A stretch of 33,974 bases of DNA from an uncultured Treponema sp. (GCA_934667505.1 CAKULY010000021.1:1-33974); one strand, 5' to 3'; positions 1 to 7,569 are shown, numbered from the stretch's first letter. Program-made: numbers and translations. The notes: generated by a model not told the origin, from the sequence alone.

Positions 1-201
1 TCAAAGCAGGAAAAAATTGCAATCATAAAAAACAACGAGATGCAGGCCGTGATGATTCCTGTTGAGGAATATGAAAAACTGAAATCAATAGAGGAAATTG
101 CCGAACGGAAAGAGATTTTTGATACGGTTCAAAGCCGCAGCCAAACTCCGGAGTCGGAATATATTTCTTATGACGAGGCGATGAAACAGGCTGGTTTCTG
201 A
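1..201 (+). CDS. Phd/YefM-family antitoxin, C-terminal part (5' end outside window)
   Basis: The open frame runs from the left edge to the TGA at 199-201 and gives 66 residues. It contains the typical Phd/YefM stretch AVMIPVEEYEKLKSIEEIAE, followed by an acidic, flexible C-terminus of the kind that wraps the toxin. In this family the N-terminus binds the operator DNA and the C-terminus neutralises the toxin; only the tail of the DNA-binding half is visible here. The stop overlaps the next start (ATGA at 201), so the two genes are translationally coupled in the usual antitoxin-first order. The promoter and autoregulatory operator lie outside the window. Confidence 0.85.
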   Translation, partial: SKQEKIAIIKNNEMQAVMIPVEEYEKLKSIEEIAERKEIFDTVQSRSQTPESEYISYDEAMKQAGF

Positions 202-503
202 TGGAAAAATGCTATGAAATAAAATTTCACCCAGCCGCACTGAAAGAATTTTGCGCTCTTGACGGAAGCGTAAAAATTCTTGTGAAAAAGCAATTGGACA
301 AACTCAAGGCTGAACCTTTTCTTGGAGAAGAACTTGGAAACAAAAACGGTTACAATCTTTCCGGCTACAGAAAAATGTATGCCTGCAAAAAGCAAGTCAG
401 AATTGTCTATTCTATTCATGATGACGTGCTTCTTGTAAAAATCATCGCAATAGGAAAGCGCGAGGAAATGCAAGTTTACGGAGCTGCGGCGGAGCGGATA
501 TAA
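201..503 (+). CDS. RelE/ParE-family toxin
   Basis: This is a 100-residue basic protein, normal length for the family. The opening YEIKFHPAALKEF and the core GYRKMYACKKQVRIVYSIHD, then VLLVKIIAIGKREEMQVY, follow the RelE/ParE beta-sheet pattern with its conserved G-Y-R and R-I-x-Y elements. RelE-like members cleave mRNA at the ribosome; ParE-like members inhibit gyrase, and sequence alone does not decide which this is. The terminal IGKREEMQVY, with its late Arg and Tyr, favours the RelE branch. The start overlaps the antitoxin stop by one base. The gene appears intact. Confidence 0.88.
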   Translation: MEKCYEIKFHPAALKEFCALDGSVKILVKKQLDKLKAEPFLGEELGNKNGYNLSGYRKMYACKKQVRIVYSIHDDVLLVKIIAIGKREEMQVYGAAAERI

Positions 504-510
504 GTTCAAA

Positions 511-600
511 ATGAGCAAATACGAAAAACTTTGGAGTTATATAGAAGAAAAAAGGAGGCATGATAAAAACAGCCGAACATGGTGGCTGTTTTTATCTTAA
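511..600 (+). pseudogene. Short ORF, probable remnant of a small protein gene
   Basis: An ATG eight bases after the toxin stop opens 29 codons beginning MSKYEKLWSYIEE. This opening resembles the N-terminus of small Firmicute hypothetical proteins (DUF7662-like, recalled from memory). The similarity stops at about residue 14, where the reading runs into an intrinsic terminator hairpin, so the frame looks truncated or is chance. No Shine-Dalgarno sequence is evident. Low confidence that it is expressed. Confidence 0.3.
562..596 (+). terminator. Intrinsic terminator after the toxin-antitoxin operon
   Basis: A perfect 13-bp stem (GATAAAAACAGCC at 562-574, GGCTGTTTTTATC at 584-596) encloses a 9-base loop. 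The 3' arm itself contains the T-run. It lies 59 bases after the relE-like stop. Confidence 0.75.
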
Positions 601-633
601 AACTGAAGTTTTAATCATGACTTTTTATGGGAG
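600..633 (+). promoter_or_regulatory. Leader with hairpin and shared motif TGACTTTTTATGGGAG
   Basis: A small palindrome (TTAAAACT/AGTTTTAA, near 599-615) is followed by TGACTTTTTATGGGAG. The GGGAG at 629-633 is the ribosome-binding site of the flavodoxin gene at 639. The same 16-mer precedes the DUF2442 gene (10215) and, on the minus strand, the lipoprotein gene starting at 14128. Confidence 0.5.
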
Positions 634-638
634 AAGCA

Positions 639-1202
639 ATGAAAATTCTAGTTACTTACGGAACCCAGTACGGCTCGGCAAGGCATTATGCGCAAACTTT
701 TGCAAAACTGACGGAAGCCCAAATTCTTCCGTACAACGAAATCAAGTCCGTTTCCGGTTATGACTGCGTAATCCACTTTGGCGCGCTTTACGCGGGCGGC
801 GCTTTGGGACTGAAGAAGGTCGCCTCTCTTCTTTCCGAAAAGACGGAATTCATCATTGTGACTGTCGGACTTGCGGATGTTCAGGACGAGAAGAACACGA
901 ACCACATCAGGCGTTCCATTCAACGCCAGATTCCAAAGAAAATTTGGGACAGGGCGAAAATCTACCATCTGCGCGGAGCAATCGACTATGAGAAACTGAA
1001 TTTCAAGCACAGGACGATGATGGCTCTGCTTTATGCGAAAGCCAAAAATCTTCCGGAAGAAAAGAAAGACGCCGAAACGCGGGCAATGATTGAAAGCTAC
1101 GGAAAACGAGTCAGCTTTGTGGACGATGACTCTTTGCGCAAACTTGCCGACACGATTTATGTCGATCTGCATGATTTTTCAAAAACTGAAACCTTGAATT
1201 AG
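639..1202 (+). CDS. Flavodoxin-domain protein
   Basis: The 187-residue protein opens MKILVTYGTQYGSARHYAQ, the FMN-phosphate-binding loop of flavodoxins (T-x-Y-G-T-x-x-G-x-A). It continues with VIHFGALYAGGALGLKKV, matching the second FMN-contact loop, and the YHLRGAIDYEKLNF stretch seen in stand-alone flavodoxin-domain proteins of Firmicutes and spirochaetes. These are cytoplasmic one- or two-electron carriers related to HemG-type protoporphyrinogen oxidases; the partner is unknown. The start at 639 is chosen because GGGAG lies 5 bases upstream; the in-frame ATG at 627 would sit inside the leader motif. The DUF5131 gene follows after 13 bases, probably in the same operon. Confidence 0.8.
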   Translation: MKILVTYGTQYGSARHYAQTFAKLTEAQILPYNEIKSVSGYDCVIHFGALYAGGALGLKKVASLLSEKTEFIIVTVGLADVQDEKNTNHIRRSIQRQIPKKIWDRAKIYHLRGAIDYEKLNFKHRTMMALLYAKAKNLPEEKKDAETRAMIESYGKRVSFVDDDSLRKLADTIYVDLHDFSKTETLN

Positions 1203-1215
1203 ATGAGGAAAACTT

Positions 1216-1938
1216 ATGCCAGTATGGAATCCCTGGCGAGGATGTAAAAAATGCAGCGAAGGCTGCGAGCACTGCTACATTCACAAGGGCGACGCGAAAA
1301 GAGGCGTGAACACAGGCAAAATCGTCAGAACAAAGGATTTTTACAAGCCGGTTGAAAAGCTCAAAAACGGCAGCTACAAAATGAAGCCGGGTCTTGTGTA
1401 TATGTGCTTTACCACCGACTTTCTGATTGAAGAAGCCGACGATTGGAGAGACGAATGTTGGAAAATGATAAAAGAACGCTCTGACTGCGACTTTCTCTTT
1501 TTGACAAAACGGATTGAACGCTTTGCGCAATGCATTCCAAGCGGCTGGGCGGACGGCTGGGAAAACGTCACTGTCTGCTGCACGGTTGAAAACCAGCGCA
1601 ATGCGGACAAAAAACTTTCGTTGTTCAGCTCGCTTCCGATTAAGCACAAGGGAATCACTGCTCAGCCACTGATTGAACGCCTGGACTTGGAACGCTACCT
1701 GAACGGCGTAGAGTTTGTTGTCGTTGACGGAGAGTCTGACAGGAACGCAAGAGTTCTCGACTACAGCTGGGTGCTCGACCTCCGCGAACAGTGCATCCGG
1801 CAGAACGTGGACTTTGAATTCCGCCAATGCGGAACGCACTTTTTAAAGGACGGCAAGCTGTACAATCTTCAGACAAAAATCCTCTGCAGCCAGGCGCGCC
1901 GTGCCGGAATCAACTGGAAATCCGATAGAAAAAATTAA
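1216..1938 (+). CDS. DUF5131-family protein (phage Gp37/Gp68-like)
   Basis: The 240-residue protein begins MPVWNPWRGCKKCSEGCEHCY. The cluster C-x2-C-x3-C-x2-C-Y is the signature of the DUF5131/Gp37-Gp68 family, which is thought to be radical-SAM-like because the cysteines could hold a 4Fe-4S cluster. Other family features are YMCFTTDFLIEEADDWR, LFLTKRIERF and GWENVTVCCTVENQ, and a C-terminal Cys-rich segment (FEFRQCGTHF). No reaction has been established for the family as far as I know. It lies 13 bases after the flavodoxin gene; a flavodoxin as reductant for a radical-SAM-type enzyme would make biochemical sense, but that is inference. Start supported by TGAGGAAAA just upstream. Confidence 0.85.
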   Translation: MPVWNPWRGCKKCSEGCEHCYIHKGDAKRGVNTGKIVRTKDFYKPVEKLKNGSYKMKPGLVYMCFTTDFLIEEADDWRDECWKMIKERSDCDFLFLTKRIERFAQCIPSGWADGWENVTVCCTVENQRNADKKLSLFSSLPIKHKGITAQPLIERLDLERYLNGVEFVVVDGESDRNARVLDYSWVLDLREQCIRQNVDFEFRQCGTHFLKDGKLYNLQTKILCSQARRAGINWKSDRKN

Positions 1939-2064
1939 TCACGGTGAAAAATTCGGCTGGAAAGTCGCAAAAATCTCGATGAAAAACAAGAACGTTTGTT
2001 TGAAAAAATCGGGATATGATAAGGAAAACTGTGATTTTAATAATCAAATTTATTTAATGACACT

Positions 2065-2101
2065 AAACACTTATATTTAGTATTATTAAATACTTGTGTT
2101 T
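2065..2101. promoter_or_regulatory. Candidate operator: nested inverted repeat over the promoter of the ATPase gene
   Basis: AAACAC (2065-2070) pairs with GTGTTT (2096-2101), and ATTTA (2075-2079) with TAAAT (2087-2091). The right arm overlaps the -35 box of the leaderless promoter, so a bound regulator would block transcription. The sequence is very AT-rich, so chance symmetry is possible. Confidence 0.35.
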
Positions 2102-2128
2102 ATTACCACTAAATACTATAATACATTC
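2094..2128 (+). promoter_or_regulatory. Promoter of the first AAA_14 ATPase gene, leaderless
   Basis: TTGTGT (2094-2099), 17-bp spacer, TATAAT (2117-2122), then exactly six bases before the ATG at 2129. The expected transcription start falls on the A of the ATG, and there is no Shine-Dalgarno sequence. Confidence 0.6.
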
Positions 2129-3358
2129 ATGGTTACAAAAGAATTGATTTTACGGATGGCAGAAAAACAAAAGAACGAAATTTTAAGCCGTCCTCCAAAA
2201 CTTGAAGTGAACAGGGACTGTTTGAAAAACATTCCGACTCCTATTCCTCAGTTCGTCAGAATAATTACAGGAATCAGACGCTGCGGAAAAAGCACTTTTG
2301 TTTGCCAAGACATGAAACTTCGCTGTAAAAATGCTTTTTATCTGAATTTTGATGAGCCTGCACTTTCGGAATTTGACTCAAACTCGTTTTTGGTACTTGA
2401 CGAAGCCATCGCCGATTTCAGAAAAAAATACGGAAATTCAAAGGAGCTTTTTTTTGACGAGATTCAGATTATTTCCGGCTGGGAAACTTATGTAAGCTCA
2501 AAGCTAAAGGAAGGAAACCTTGTTACGGTAACCGGCTCAAACGCCTCTCTATTAAGTCAGGAACTGGGAACAAGACTTACCGGCCGTCATCTGGACTATG
2601 AGCTTTTTCCGTTCAGCTACAATGAATTCTGCACTTTCCTGAAGAAACAAAAAAATGCTAAATCTTTTGAAGAATATATTTTTAAGGGCGGCTTTCCCGA
2701 ATTCTTGAACTACAGGCAAAGCCAGATTCTTGCGCAGCTTTTTGATGACATCATTTTCAGGGATATTGTCGTCCGCTACGGAATAAAAGACTCAAAGTCG
2801 CTGCGGACTCTTGCGGTTTATCTCTGCTCAAACTGCGGAAACCTTGTTACAGGAACAAAGCTGTCGGCCCAGTTCGGATTGAAAACGACGGCGACAATAC
2901 TCGAATATCTTTCTTTTTTTGAACAAAGCTATCTGTTCTCGTTTGTACCGAAGTTCAGCTATTCTGCAAAAGTTCAGTCGGTGAATCCTAAAAAAGTTTA
3001 CAGCATAGATTCGGGAATGGCAGCAAACATCTCAGTTTCCTCGTCGAAAGACATAGGTCGGCTTTTTGAAAACGCTGTATTCTGCAAAATCCGAAGAGAA
3101 ACAAAGAATATCTGGTATTATTCGGAAAACAATTTTGAGTGTGATTTTTTATACGGTGCTTCAAGTGTTCCAGAAAAAGCGGTTCAGGCTTGCCTTGAGC
3201 TGACAAATGAAAACAGAGAGCGCGAAGTCCGGGGAATCGTAGAAACCTGCAGAAAATTCAATAATCTTGAAGGTATGATTGTAACATTAAATCAAAGCGA
3301 TACAATTGAATATGACGGAATGACCGTAAACGTTGTAAAGGCGACCGATTTCTTTTGA
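2129..3358 (+). CDS. AAA_14/DUF4143 ATPase
   Basis: The 409-residue protein has Walker A GIRRCGKST (residues 48-56) and Walker B ELFFDEIQ (about 106-113), followed by TGSNASLLSQELGTRLTGR, the sensor-1/arginine region typical of AAA_14. The C-terminal DUF4143 part (from about 210) includes DIIFRDIVVRYGI and the PD-(D/E)xK-like tail YSENNFECDFLY. Family members are widespread accessory ATPases of unknown role, often solitary and strain-variable. The start is set by the -10 box six bases upstream; a GTG 33 bases earlier lies inside the promoter. A homologue of the same architecture is at 18950-20128 on the minus strand. Confidence 0.85.
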   Translation: MVTKELILRMAEKQKNEILSRPPKLEVNRDCLKNIPTPIPQFVRIITGIRRCGKSTFVCQDMKLRCKNAFYLNFDEPALSEFDSNSFLVLDEAIADFRKKYGNSKELFFDEIQIISGWETYVSSKLKEGNLVTVTGSNASLLSQELGTRLTGRHLDYELFPFSYNEFCTFLKKQKNAKSFEEYIFKGGFPEFLNYRQSQILAQLFDDIIFRDIVVRYGIKDSKSLRTLAVYLCSNCGNLVTGTKLSAQFGLKTTATILEYLSFFEQSYLFSFVPKFSYSAKVQSVNPKKVYSIDSGMAANISVSSSKDIGRLFENAVFCKIRRETKNIWYYSENNFECDFLYGASSVPEKAVQACLELTNENREREVRGIVETCRKFNNLEGMIVTLNQSDTIEYDGMTVNVVKATDFF

Positions 3359-3388
3359 TGAAGAAAAAAAATGAAAAGAGGTGAAAAA

Positions 3389-3931
3389 ATGCTGAAAACA
3401 CAAAGACTGATATTGCGGAAATGGACACAAGCCGACGCGGAAAGCCTGTTTGAATACGCGAAAAATCCCGAAGTGGGACCTGCTGCAGGCTGGCCGCCGC
3501 ACAAAAGCGTAGAAGAAAGCAAGGACATAATCAAAAACGTGCTCAACGGAGCGGAATGTTATGCCTTATGCGAAAAGGAAAAGAACATCGCAATCGGCTC
3601 GGTGGAACTAAAGCTCAACGGACATACCGACATGACAGAGCGCGACGACGAATGTGAGCTTGGCTACTGGCTCGCGCAGCCGTTCTGGGGAAGAGGCTAC
3701 ATGCCCGAAGCCGCCGGCGAACTTTTGCGGCGCGCATTTGAGGAACTCGGCATGACAACCGTCTGGTGCGGCTATTACGACGGAAACCAAAAATCAAAGC
3801 GCGTGCAGGAAAAACTTGGATTCGTCTTTCACCATACCTGCGACGAACTGCCTGTTCCCCTTTTGAATGAAGTGAGGGTCGGACATACAACCGTAATGAC
3901 AAAAGAGCATTGGAAAGAAATTTATAAATGA
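3389..3931 (+). CDS. GNAT-family N-acetyltransferase (RimJ/RimL type)
   Basis: The 180-residue protein opens MLKTQRLILRKWTQADAESL, the characteristic RimJ/RimL start. The acetyl-CoA pyrophosphate-binding loop is WGRGYMPEA (Q/R-x-x-G-x-A) near residue 105, and the C-terminal N-x-x-S-x-R-V-x-E-K-L-G-F motif is intact. RimJ/L-type enzymes acetylate N-terminal amino groups of proteins; the acceptor here is unknown. The start at 3389 has AAGAGGTGA upstream, whereas the ATG at 3371 does not. It follows the ATPase by 30 bases and may be cotranscribed. Confidence 0.88.
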   Translation: MLKTQRLILRKWTQADAESLFEYAKNPEVGPAAGWPPHKSVEESKDIIKNVLNGAECYALCEKEKNIAIGSVELKLNGHTDMTERDDECELGYWLAQPFWGRGYMPEAAGELLRRAFEELGMTTVWCGYYDGNQKSKRVQEKLGFVFHHTCDELPVPLLNEVRVGHTTVMTKEHWKEIYK

Positions 3932-4069
3932 GCGAAAAATAATCTTCCTTATACTTCATGTTTTGTGGAATTCTAGGCAAGCAGATGGGGCGAACTGCGA
4001 CAGGCGAAAAAGCGGTTTGGGATTAACACGTCTTGAAATTTTCTTGTGCTGCCCGCAATAAAACTGCTA

Positions 4070-4104
4070 TGGAAATTTTATTGCAAAATGTGTATAGTAA
4101 TTTT
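4070..4104 (+). promoter_or_regulatory. Leaderless promoter of the truncated dam-like gene
   Basis: TGGAAA (4070-4075), 17-bp spacer, TATAGT (4093-4098), six bases, then the ATG at 4105. Same geometry as the other leaderless promoters in the window. Confidence 0.45.
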
Positions 4105-4284
4105 ATGCTGCAGATTGCACATCCTTTTGTAAAATGGGCAGGCGGAAAAACTCAGCTTCTGCCTGAAATCAGAAAACATTATCCTCAAGAAATCAAAAAA
4201 TACTGCGAGCCGTTTGTAGGCGGCGGCGCGGTTCTGTTCGATGTGCTTCAAAAATGCCACCCGGAAGAAGTTTTCTTTTTATAA
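4105..4284 (+). pseudogene. DNA adenine methylase (D12 class, Dam/DpnM-like), N-terminal fragment
   Basis: Only 59 codons remain of a family of about 270. [16 protein letters not shown] is the motif X SAM-binding segment and [17 protein letters not shown] is motif I (F-x-G-x-G). The frame ends at ...EEVFFL, just where D12 enzymes continue into the next strand; the target-recognition domain and the catalytic DPPY motif are absent. Downstream sequence belongs to the endonuclease gene. The fragment is still behind a plausible promoter. It can bind neither DNA nor target adenine in the normal way, so it is scored as a broken gene. The adjacent GATC-type restriction-modification genes suggest that the island inserted into, or replaced, a dam locus. 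Confidence 0.8.
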
Positions 4285-4315
4285 AAAATTTAACTGCAAT
4301 GGAAAAATATTAAAT

Positions 4316-5755
4316 ATGATAAAAAGTAATGAACATAAATTTACAAAGCAACAAATTCAAGAATTGCTTGAAGATTGTCTCAATAAAACCCTTGGTGAAA
4401 TTGATAAAAATAATGTTTTTGGCAGAACAAAGAAAAATCCAAAAATTACAGGCATTGCAGGAGATGTAATCGAGCAATCTGTTTTCGGATATGCTGCGAA
4501 CAGTGATGCTGCACCAGACTTGAACATTGACGGCACTCTTACTGAATTAAAAACAACTGGAATTCGTCTTTCTAAAAAAAATCCGAAAGAGTATGAAGCA
4601 AAAGAGCCGATGTCTATAACAGCAGTATCTCCAAATATTATAATTGGTGAAGAATTTTCAAATTCAAGATTTTGGCATAAATTAGCACATCTGTTGCTGG
4701 TTTATTATCTGTATGCATCAGATAAAGCCGTTTTGGCTTCTGAATATGCAAATTTTTTTGTAAAAGGTTATCAGTTTCTTGAGTTTTCAGAAGAAGATAA
4801 AAGTATTTTGGAACAAGATTGGCTGATTGTCCGTAATTTTATTCGTTCATTGAACAATGATGAATCGCGTTATCCTGAATTTTCACATCTGCGTGACAAA
4901 CTTCTTTTTATCGACACTGCTCCAAAATGGCCGCATCCTCCAAGATTTAGATTGAAAAGGACTGTTGTTTCAAATATCGTTCAGAAACATTTTAACGGTT
5001 CTCTTGAGCAGCTTCCCAAAGCTTACAGTACATTTTCAGAAATAGAAATCAAATGCCATGAGATAACAGCCAAGTACAAAAATAAGACAGTAGCCGAATT
5101 GATGAAAGAATTTTCAATCGGGGGAAAAATTGATAAAGGCATAGGTGAAAGGCTTGTTGTCAGAATGTTTGGCGGAACTTCAAAAAAAATGCATGATATT
5201 GAGCTTTTTAATAAAATCGGCTTATTGGGAAAAACTATAGTTCTTACAGAAAACGGCAGAAGAACAGAAGATATGAAACTGTTTAGAATTAACTTTGATG
5301 AAATTGCAAATATTGGCGAGCGTTTTGATAACTCTGATTTTTTTGATTATTTCGCTGAAAACCAGATATTGTGTATTATTTTTGAAGAGCATGACAACAA
5401 AGATTTTGGCAAGAATACTTTTTTAGGATTTAAGAGACTTTCTTTTTCAGATGAGTTTATAGATTTAAATGTAAAATCTGTTTGGGAGAGAATTAGAGAA
5501 CTTGTAATATACAAAGAATTAAAAGATATGCCAATATTGGATTCAAAAGGAAATCAAAGAATAAATAAAACCGGAGTTCCGCAGTCTGCCCCGAATTTTC
5601 CAAAGTCATCAGAAGGTTTGATTTTTGTAAGAGGAGACAGTTCAGATTCTACTGAAAAGCCCGAGGTTGTAAATGGAATAAGTATGTACAGACAGTATAT
5701 TTGGATAAAAGGTTCTTACTTGTCTCAAAAAATGGATGAGAAGGACTTTATTTAA
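4316..5755 (+). CDS. Sau3AI/MutH-family type II restriction endonuclease (predicted GATC specificity)
   Basis: The 479-residue length matches Sau3AI (about 490). The N-terminal MutH fold shows ITGIAGDVIEQSVFG (G-x-x-x-E element), PDLNIDGTLTELKTT with D68, E77 and K79 as the metal-binding D...E-x-K, and YEAKEPMSITAVS corresponding to the A-K-E element. A second, degenerate MutH-like half (about residues 260-440: NKTVAEL, KGIGERLVVRMFG, then HDIELFNKIGLLGKTIV without a clear catalytic triad) mirrors the pseudo-domain of Sau3AI. Family knowledge predicts cutting at GATC regardless of adenine methylation and protection by C5 methylation, which fits the methyltransferase next door. GATC specificity is inferred, not seen. 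The start at 4316 gives the family N-terminus; the ribosome site is weak (GGAAAAA). The gene is AT-rich compared with its left neighbours. Confidence 0.82.
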   Translation: MIKSNEHKFTKQQIQELLEDCLNKTLGEIDKNNVFGRTKKNPKITGIAGDVIEQSVFGYAANSDAAPDLNIDGTLTELKTTGIRLSKKNPKEYEAKEPMSITAVSPNIIIGEEFSNSRFWHKLAHLLLVYYLYASDKAVLASEYANFFVKGYQFLEFSEEDKSILEQDWLIVRNFIRSLNNDESRYPEFSHLRDKLLFIDTAPKWPHPPRFRLKRTVVSNIVQKHFNGSLEQLPKAYSTFSEIEIKCHEITAKYKNKTVAELMKEFSIGGKIDKGIGERLVVRMFGGTSKKMHDIELFNKIGLLGKTIVLTENGRRTEDMKLFRINFDEIANIGERFDNSDFFDYFAENQILCIIFEEHDNKDFGKNTFLGFKRLSFSDEFIDLNVKSVWERIRELVIYKELKDMPILDSKGNQRINKTGVPQSAPNFPKSSEGLIFVRGDSSDSTEKPEVVNGISMYRQYIWIKGSYLSQKMDEKDFI

Positions 5756-5776
5756 GTTTTGCCGCAATTTTTATTC

Positions 5777-5811
5777 TTGATCGAATTTCTAAATTTTAGT
5801 ATACTGTGGAA
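5777..5811 (+). promoter_or_regulatory. Leaderless promoter of the C5 methyltransferase gene with a GATC in its -35 box
   Basis: TTGATC (5777-5782), 17-bp spacer, TATACT (5800-5805), six bases, then the ATG at 5812. The -35 hexamer contains GATC, the predicted target of this methyltransferase. Cytosine methylation there could feed back on transcription. Confidence 0.6.
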
Positions 5812-7143
5812 ATGAGAATGGAAAAAACTGTTTGTGAATTGTTTGCCGGAGTGGGCGGCTTCAGGTGCGGGCTTAATTCTATAAAGGACAAAGACTTTTC
5901 TTTATCATCGGAAACATGGAAAACAGTGTGGTTTAATCAATGGGAGCCAGGTAAGAAAAATCAATGGGCTTATGATTGTTACGTAAAACATTTTGGAACA
6001 TCTTTAGATTTAAATGGAAACGATACGACAAACGTTGATATTTCTATAGTCGATAAAAATGCTATTCCTAACCATAACTTATTGGTTGGCGGATTTCCTT
6101 GTCAGGATTACTCAGTCGCACGAAGTCTTAATGGTGAAAAAGGGATCGAAGGCAAAAAAGGTGTTCTTTGGTGGTCTATCTGGGATATTTTGAAAATAAA
6201 AAGACCGCCTTTTGTTCTTCTGGAAAATGTTGACAGACTCTTGCTTTCTCCCTCAAAACAACGTGGGCGTGATTTTGGCATTATACTTTCCTGTTTTTAT
6301 AATGAAGGTTATTTTGTTGAATGGAGAGTTGTAAACGCCGCAGAATATGGCGAAGTTCAAAGGCGAAGAAGAACCTTCATATTCGCTTACAAAAAAGACA
6401 CAAATTTTGCAAAATCATTAAATCTTGAAAATAATAATTCTTTAATATCTGAGGTTTTAGAGAAGAAAAGTTTTTTTGCAAAATGTTTTCCGATTGAAAA
6501 ACTTGATGTATTCTCCATTAGAAAGACAACAATTTCAGGCGATATAGCGGATATTTCTGATAATTTTTCTTTTGACTTTGCAAATTCTGGGATAATGTTT
6601 GATGGTTCTGTTTATACTGCAAAAACTTATCCAATTATTACAAAGGCAAGAACTATAGGGGAAATCTTAGAAAACAAAAAGGTTTCTGAAAAATACTTTA
6701 TTTCAAATAATAAATTGTACTTTACAAATCCTGACAGTACGCATAGTGATGAAACAAAAACTGAATTATCTTCAGAAGCTAAAAAAACTTGGCAATATAT
6801 AAAGGGAGCGAAAAGAAAATACAGAACCGCCAGCAATGGACACAAATATATTTATTCCGAGGGAGCTATCCCGATGGTTGATGAATGGAATAAGCCTGCA
6901 CGCACGATGCTTACGAGCGAAGGAAGTTTTAACCGAAGCACTCATATAGTTAGGGATTTATTAAATAGTGAAATAAGGATTCTTACGCCAAAAGAAACTG
7001 AACGGATTCAAGGATTTCCTGATGATTGGACTGCGACTGGAATGCCTGAAAAATTCAGGTATTTTTGCATGGGAAATGCGTTGGTAGTTTCTTTGGTTTC
7101 AAGAATGGAAAAGATATTGGATAAAATATTTTCTGAAGAATAA
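5812..7143 (+). CDS. DNA (cytosine-5) methyltransferase, modification partner of the Sau3AI-like enzyme
   Basis: The 443-residue protein carries the C5-methylase motifs in order: I CELFAGVGGFRCGL, IV GGFPCQDYSVA with catalytic Cys near residue 97, VI LLENVDRLLLS, VIII QRRRRTFIFA, a target-recognition region of about 150 residues, IX around RILTPKETERIQGFPDDW and X MGNALVVSLV. It transfers methyl from SAM to C5 of cytosine in the cognate site and so protects host DNA. Pairing with a Sau3AI-type endonuclease suggests GATC as the site. The ATG at 5812 lies six bases after a -10 box; the GTG at 5806 would be upstream of the predicted transcription start. There is a 56-bp gap to the endonuclease stop, so the methylase has its own promoter, a common way to ensure early protection. 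Confidence 0.9.
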   Translation: MRMEKTVCELFAGVGGFRCGLNSIKDKDFSLSSETWKTVWFNQWEPGKKNQWAYDCYVKHFGTSLDLNGNDTTNVDISIVDKNAIPNHNLLVGGFPCQDYSVARSLNGEKGIEGKKGVLWWSIWDILKIKRPPFVLLENVDRLLLSPSKQRGRDFGIILSCFYNEGYFVEWRVVNAAEYGEVQRRRRTFIFAYKKDTNFAKSLNLENNNSLISEVLEKKSFFAKCFPIEKLDVFSIRKTTISGDIADISDNFSFDFANSGIMFDGSVYTAKTYPIITKARTIGEILENKKVSEKYFISNNKLYFTNPDSTHSDETKTELSSEAKKTWQYIKGAKRKYRTASNGHKYIYSEGAIPMVDEWNKPARTMLTSEGSFNRSTHIVRDLLNSEIRILTPKETERIQGFPDDWTATGMPEKFRYFCMGNALVVSLVSRMEKILDKIFSEE

Positions 7144-7164
7144 ACAATTCTGAATCTTAACTTC

Positions 7165-7198
7165 TTGATAAACTTTAAAATTCGATCAATATTTTGGT
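7165..7198 (+). promoter_or_regulatory. Putative promoter of the DpnD-like gene, also with an adjacent GATC
   Basis: TTGATA (7165-7170), 17-bp spacer, AATATT (7188-7193), five bases, then the ATG at 7199. A GATC (7184-7187) directly abuts the -10 box. Confidence 0.4.
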
Positions 7199-7414
7199 AT
7201 GAGCGAATATACAATTGAAATAAAAGAAATTTTGTCGGAGTTAGTAAAAGTTGAGGCAAATTCTTTTGAAGAGGCTTTGTCGAAAGTAGAAGAAAAATAC
7301 TATAGCAGCAAAATTGTTTTAGATTATAGTTCTTTTGACTGCGTTGATTTTTCTGAAATTACTGATTTTGAAAATCATAAAGAAATTCATAATTTGAATG
7401 ATTATGAAGAATGA
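7199..7414 (+). CDS. DpnD/PcfM-like small protein
   Basis: The 71-residue acidic protein begins MSEYTIEIKEILSELVKVEA and continues with SFEEALSKVEEKYYSSKIVL and a DY-DFxxV-F-like stretch. This is the DpnD-PcfM pattern (Y-x-I-x-I-x-E-I-L, then E-A, then IVLD). DpnD was named from an open frame next to the Dpn restriction genes, and relatives occur on mobile elements; no activity is known to me. Its position directly after a GATC-type methylase fits that association. It may carry its own leaderless promoter. Confidence 0.7.
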   Translation: MSEYTIEIKEILSELVKVEANSFEEALSKVEEKYYSSKIVLDYSSFDCVDFSEITDFENHKEIHNLNDYEE

Positions 7415-7426
7415 AAAATACGCTAG

Positions 7427-7507
7427 GAATTGCCTATCCGCGGAATTGCAGAGCTTTGCGAGATTCACGAGGACGAGCCGTATTTTGGCGTGGACTTGCC
7501 GTTTTGA
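7427..7507 (+). pseudogene. Gene 3' remnant, 26 codons, family not recognised
   Basis: The frame after the DpnD-like gene reads without stop for 26 codons and ends RGIAELCEIHEDEPYFGVDL plus PF before a TGA. It has no start codon and is more GC-rich than the island to its left, matching the flanking chromosome instead. It looks like the C-terminus of a chromosomal gene cut by insertion of the restriction-modification island. I do not recognise the family, and it does not look like the missing dam C-terminus. Confidence 0.35.
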
Positions 7508-7557
7508 TTTTCTAATTTTCCGGCACATATTTTGCCTCTCAAAACAAAAAATCAGTG

Positions 7558-7569
7558 TATAATAGAAAA
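7558..7569 (+). promoter_or_regulatory. Leaderless -10 box of the nitrilase-family gene
   Basis: TATAAT (7558-7563), six bases, then the ATG at 7570. No convincing -35 hexamer at 17 bp. Confidence 0.45.

Noticed and set aside
3958..4026. 22-codon ORF beginning MFCGILGKQMG between the GNAT and dam-like genes, with TATACT just upstream
   Set aside because: The -10 box is only two bases from the ATG, so the start would not be in the mRNA. There is no ribosome site and no recognisable family. Kept as unexplained sequence.
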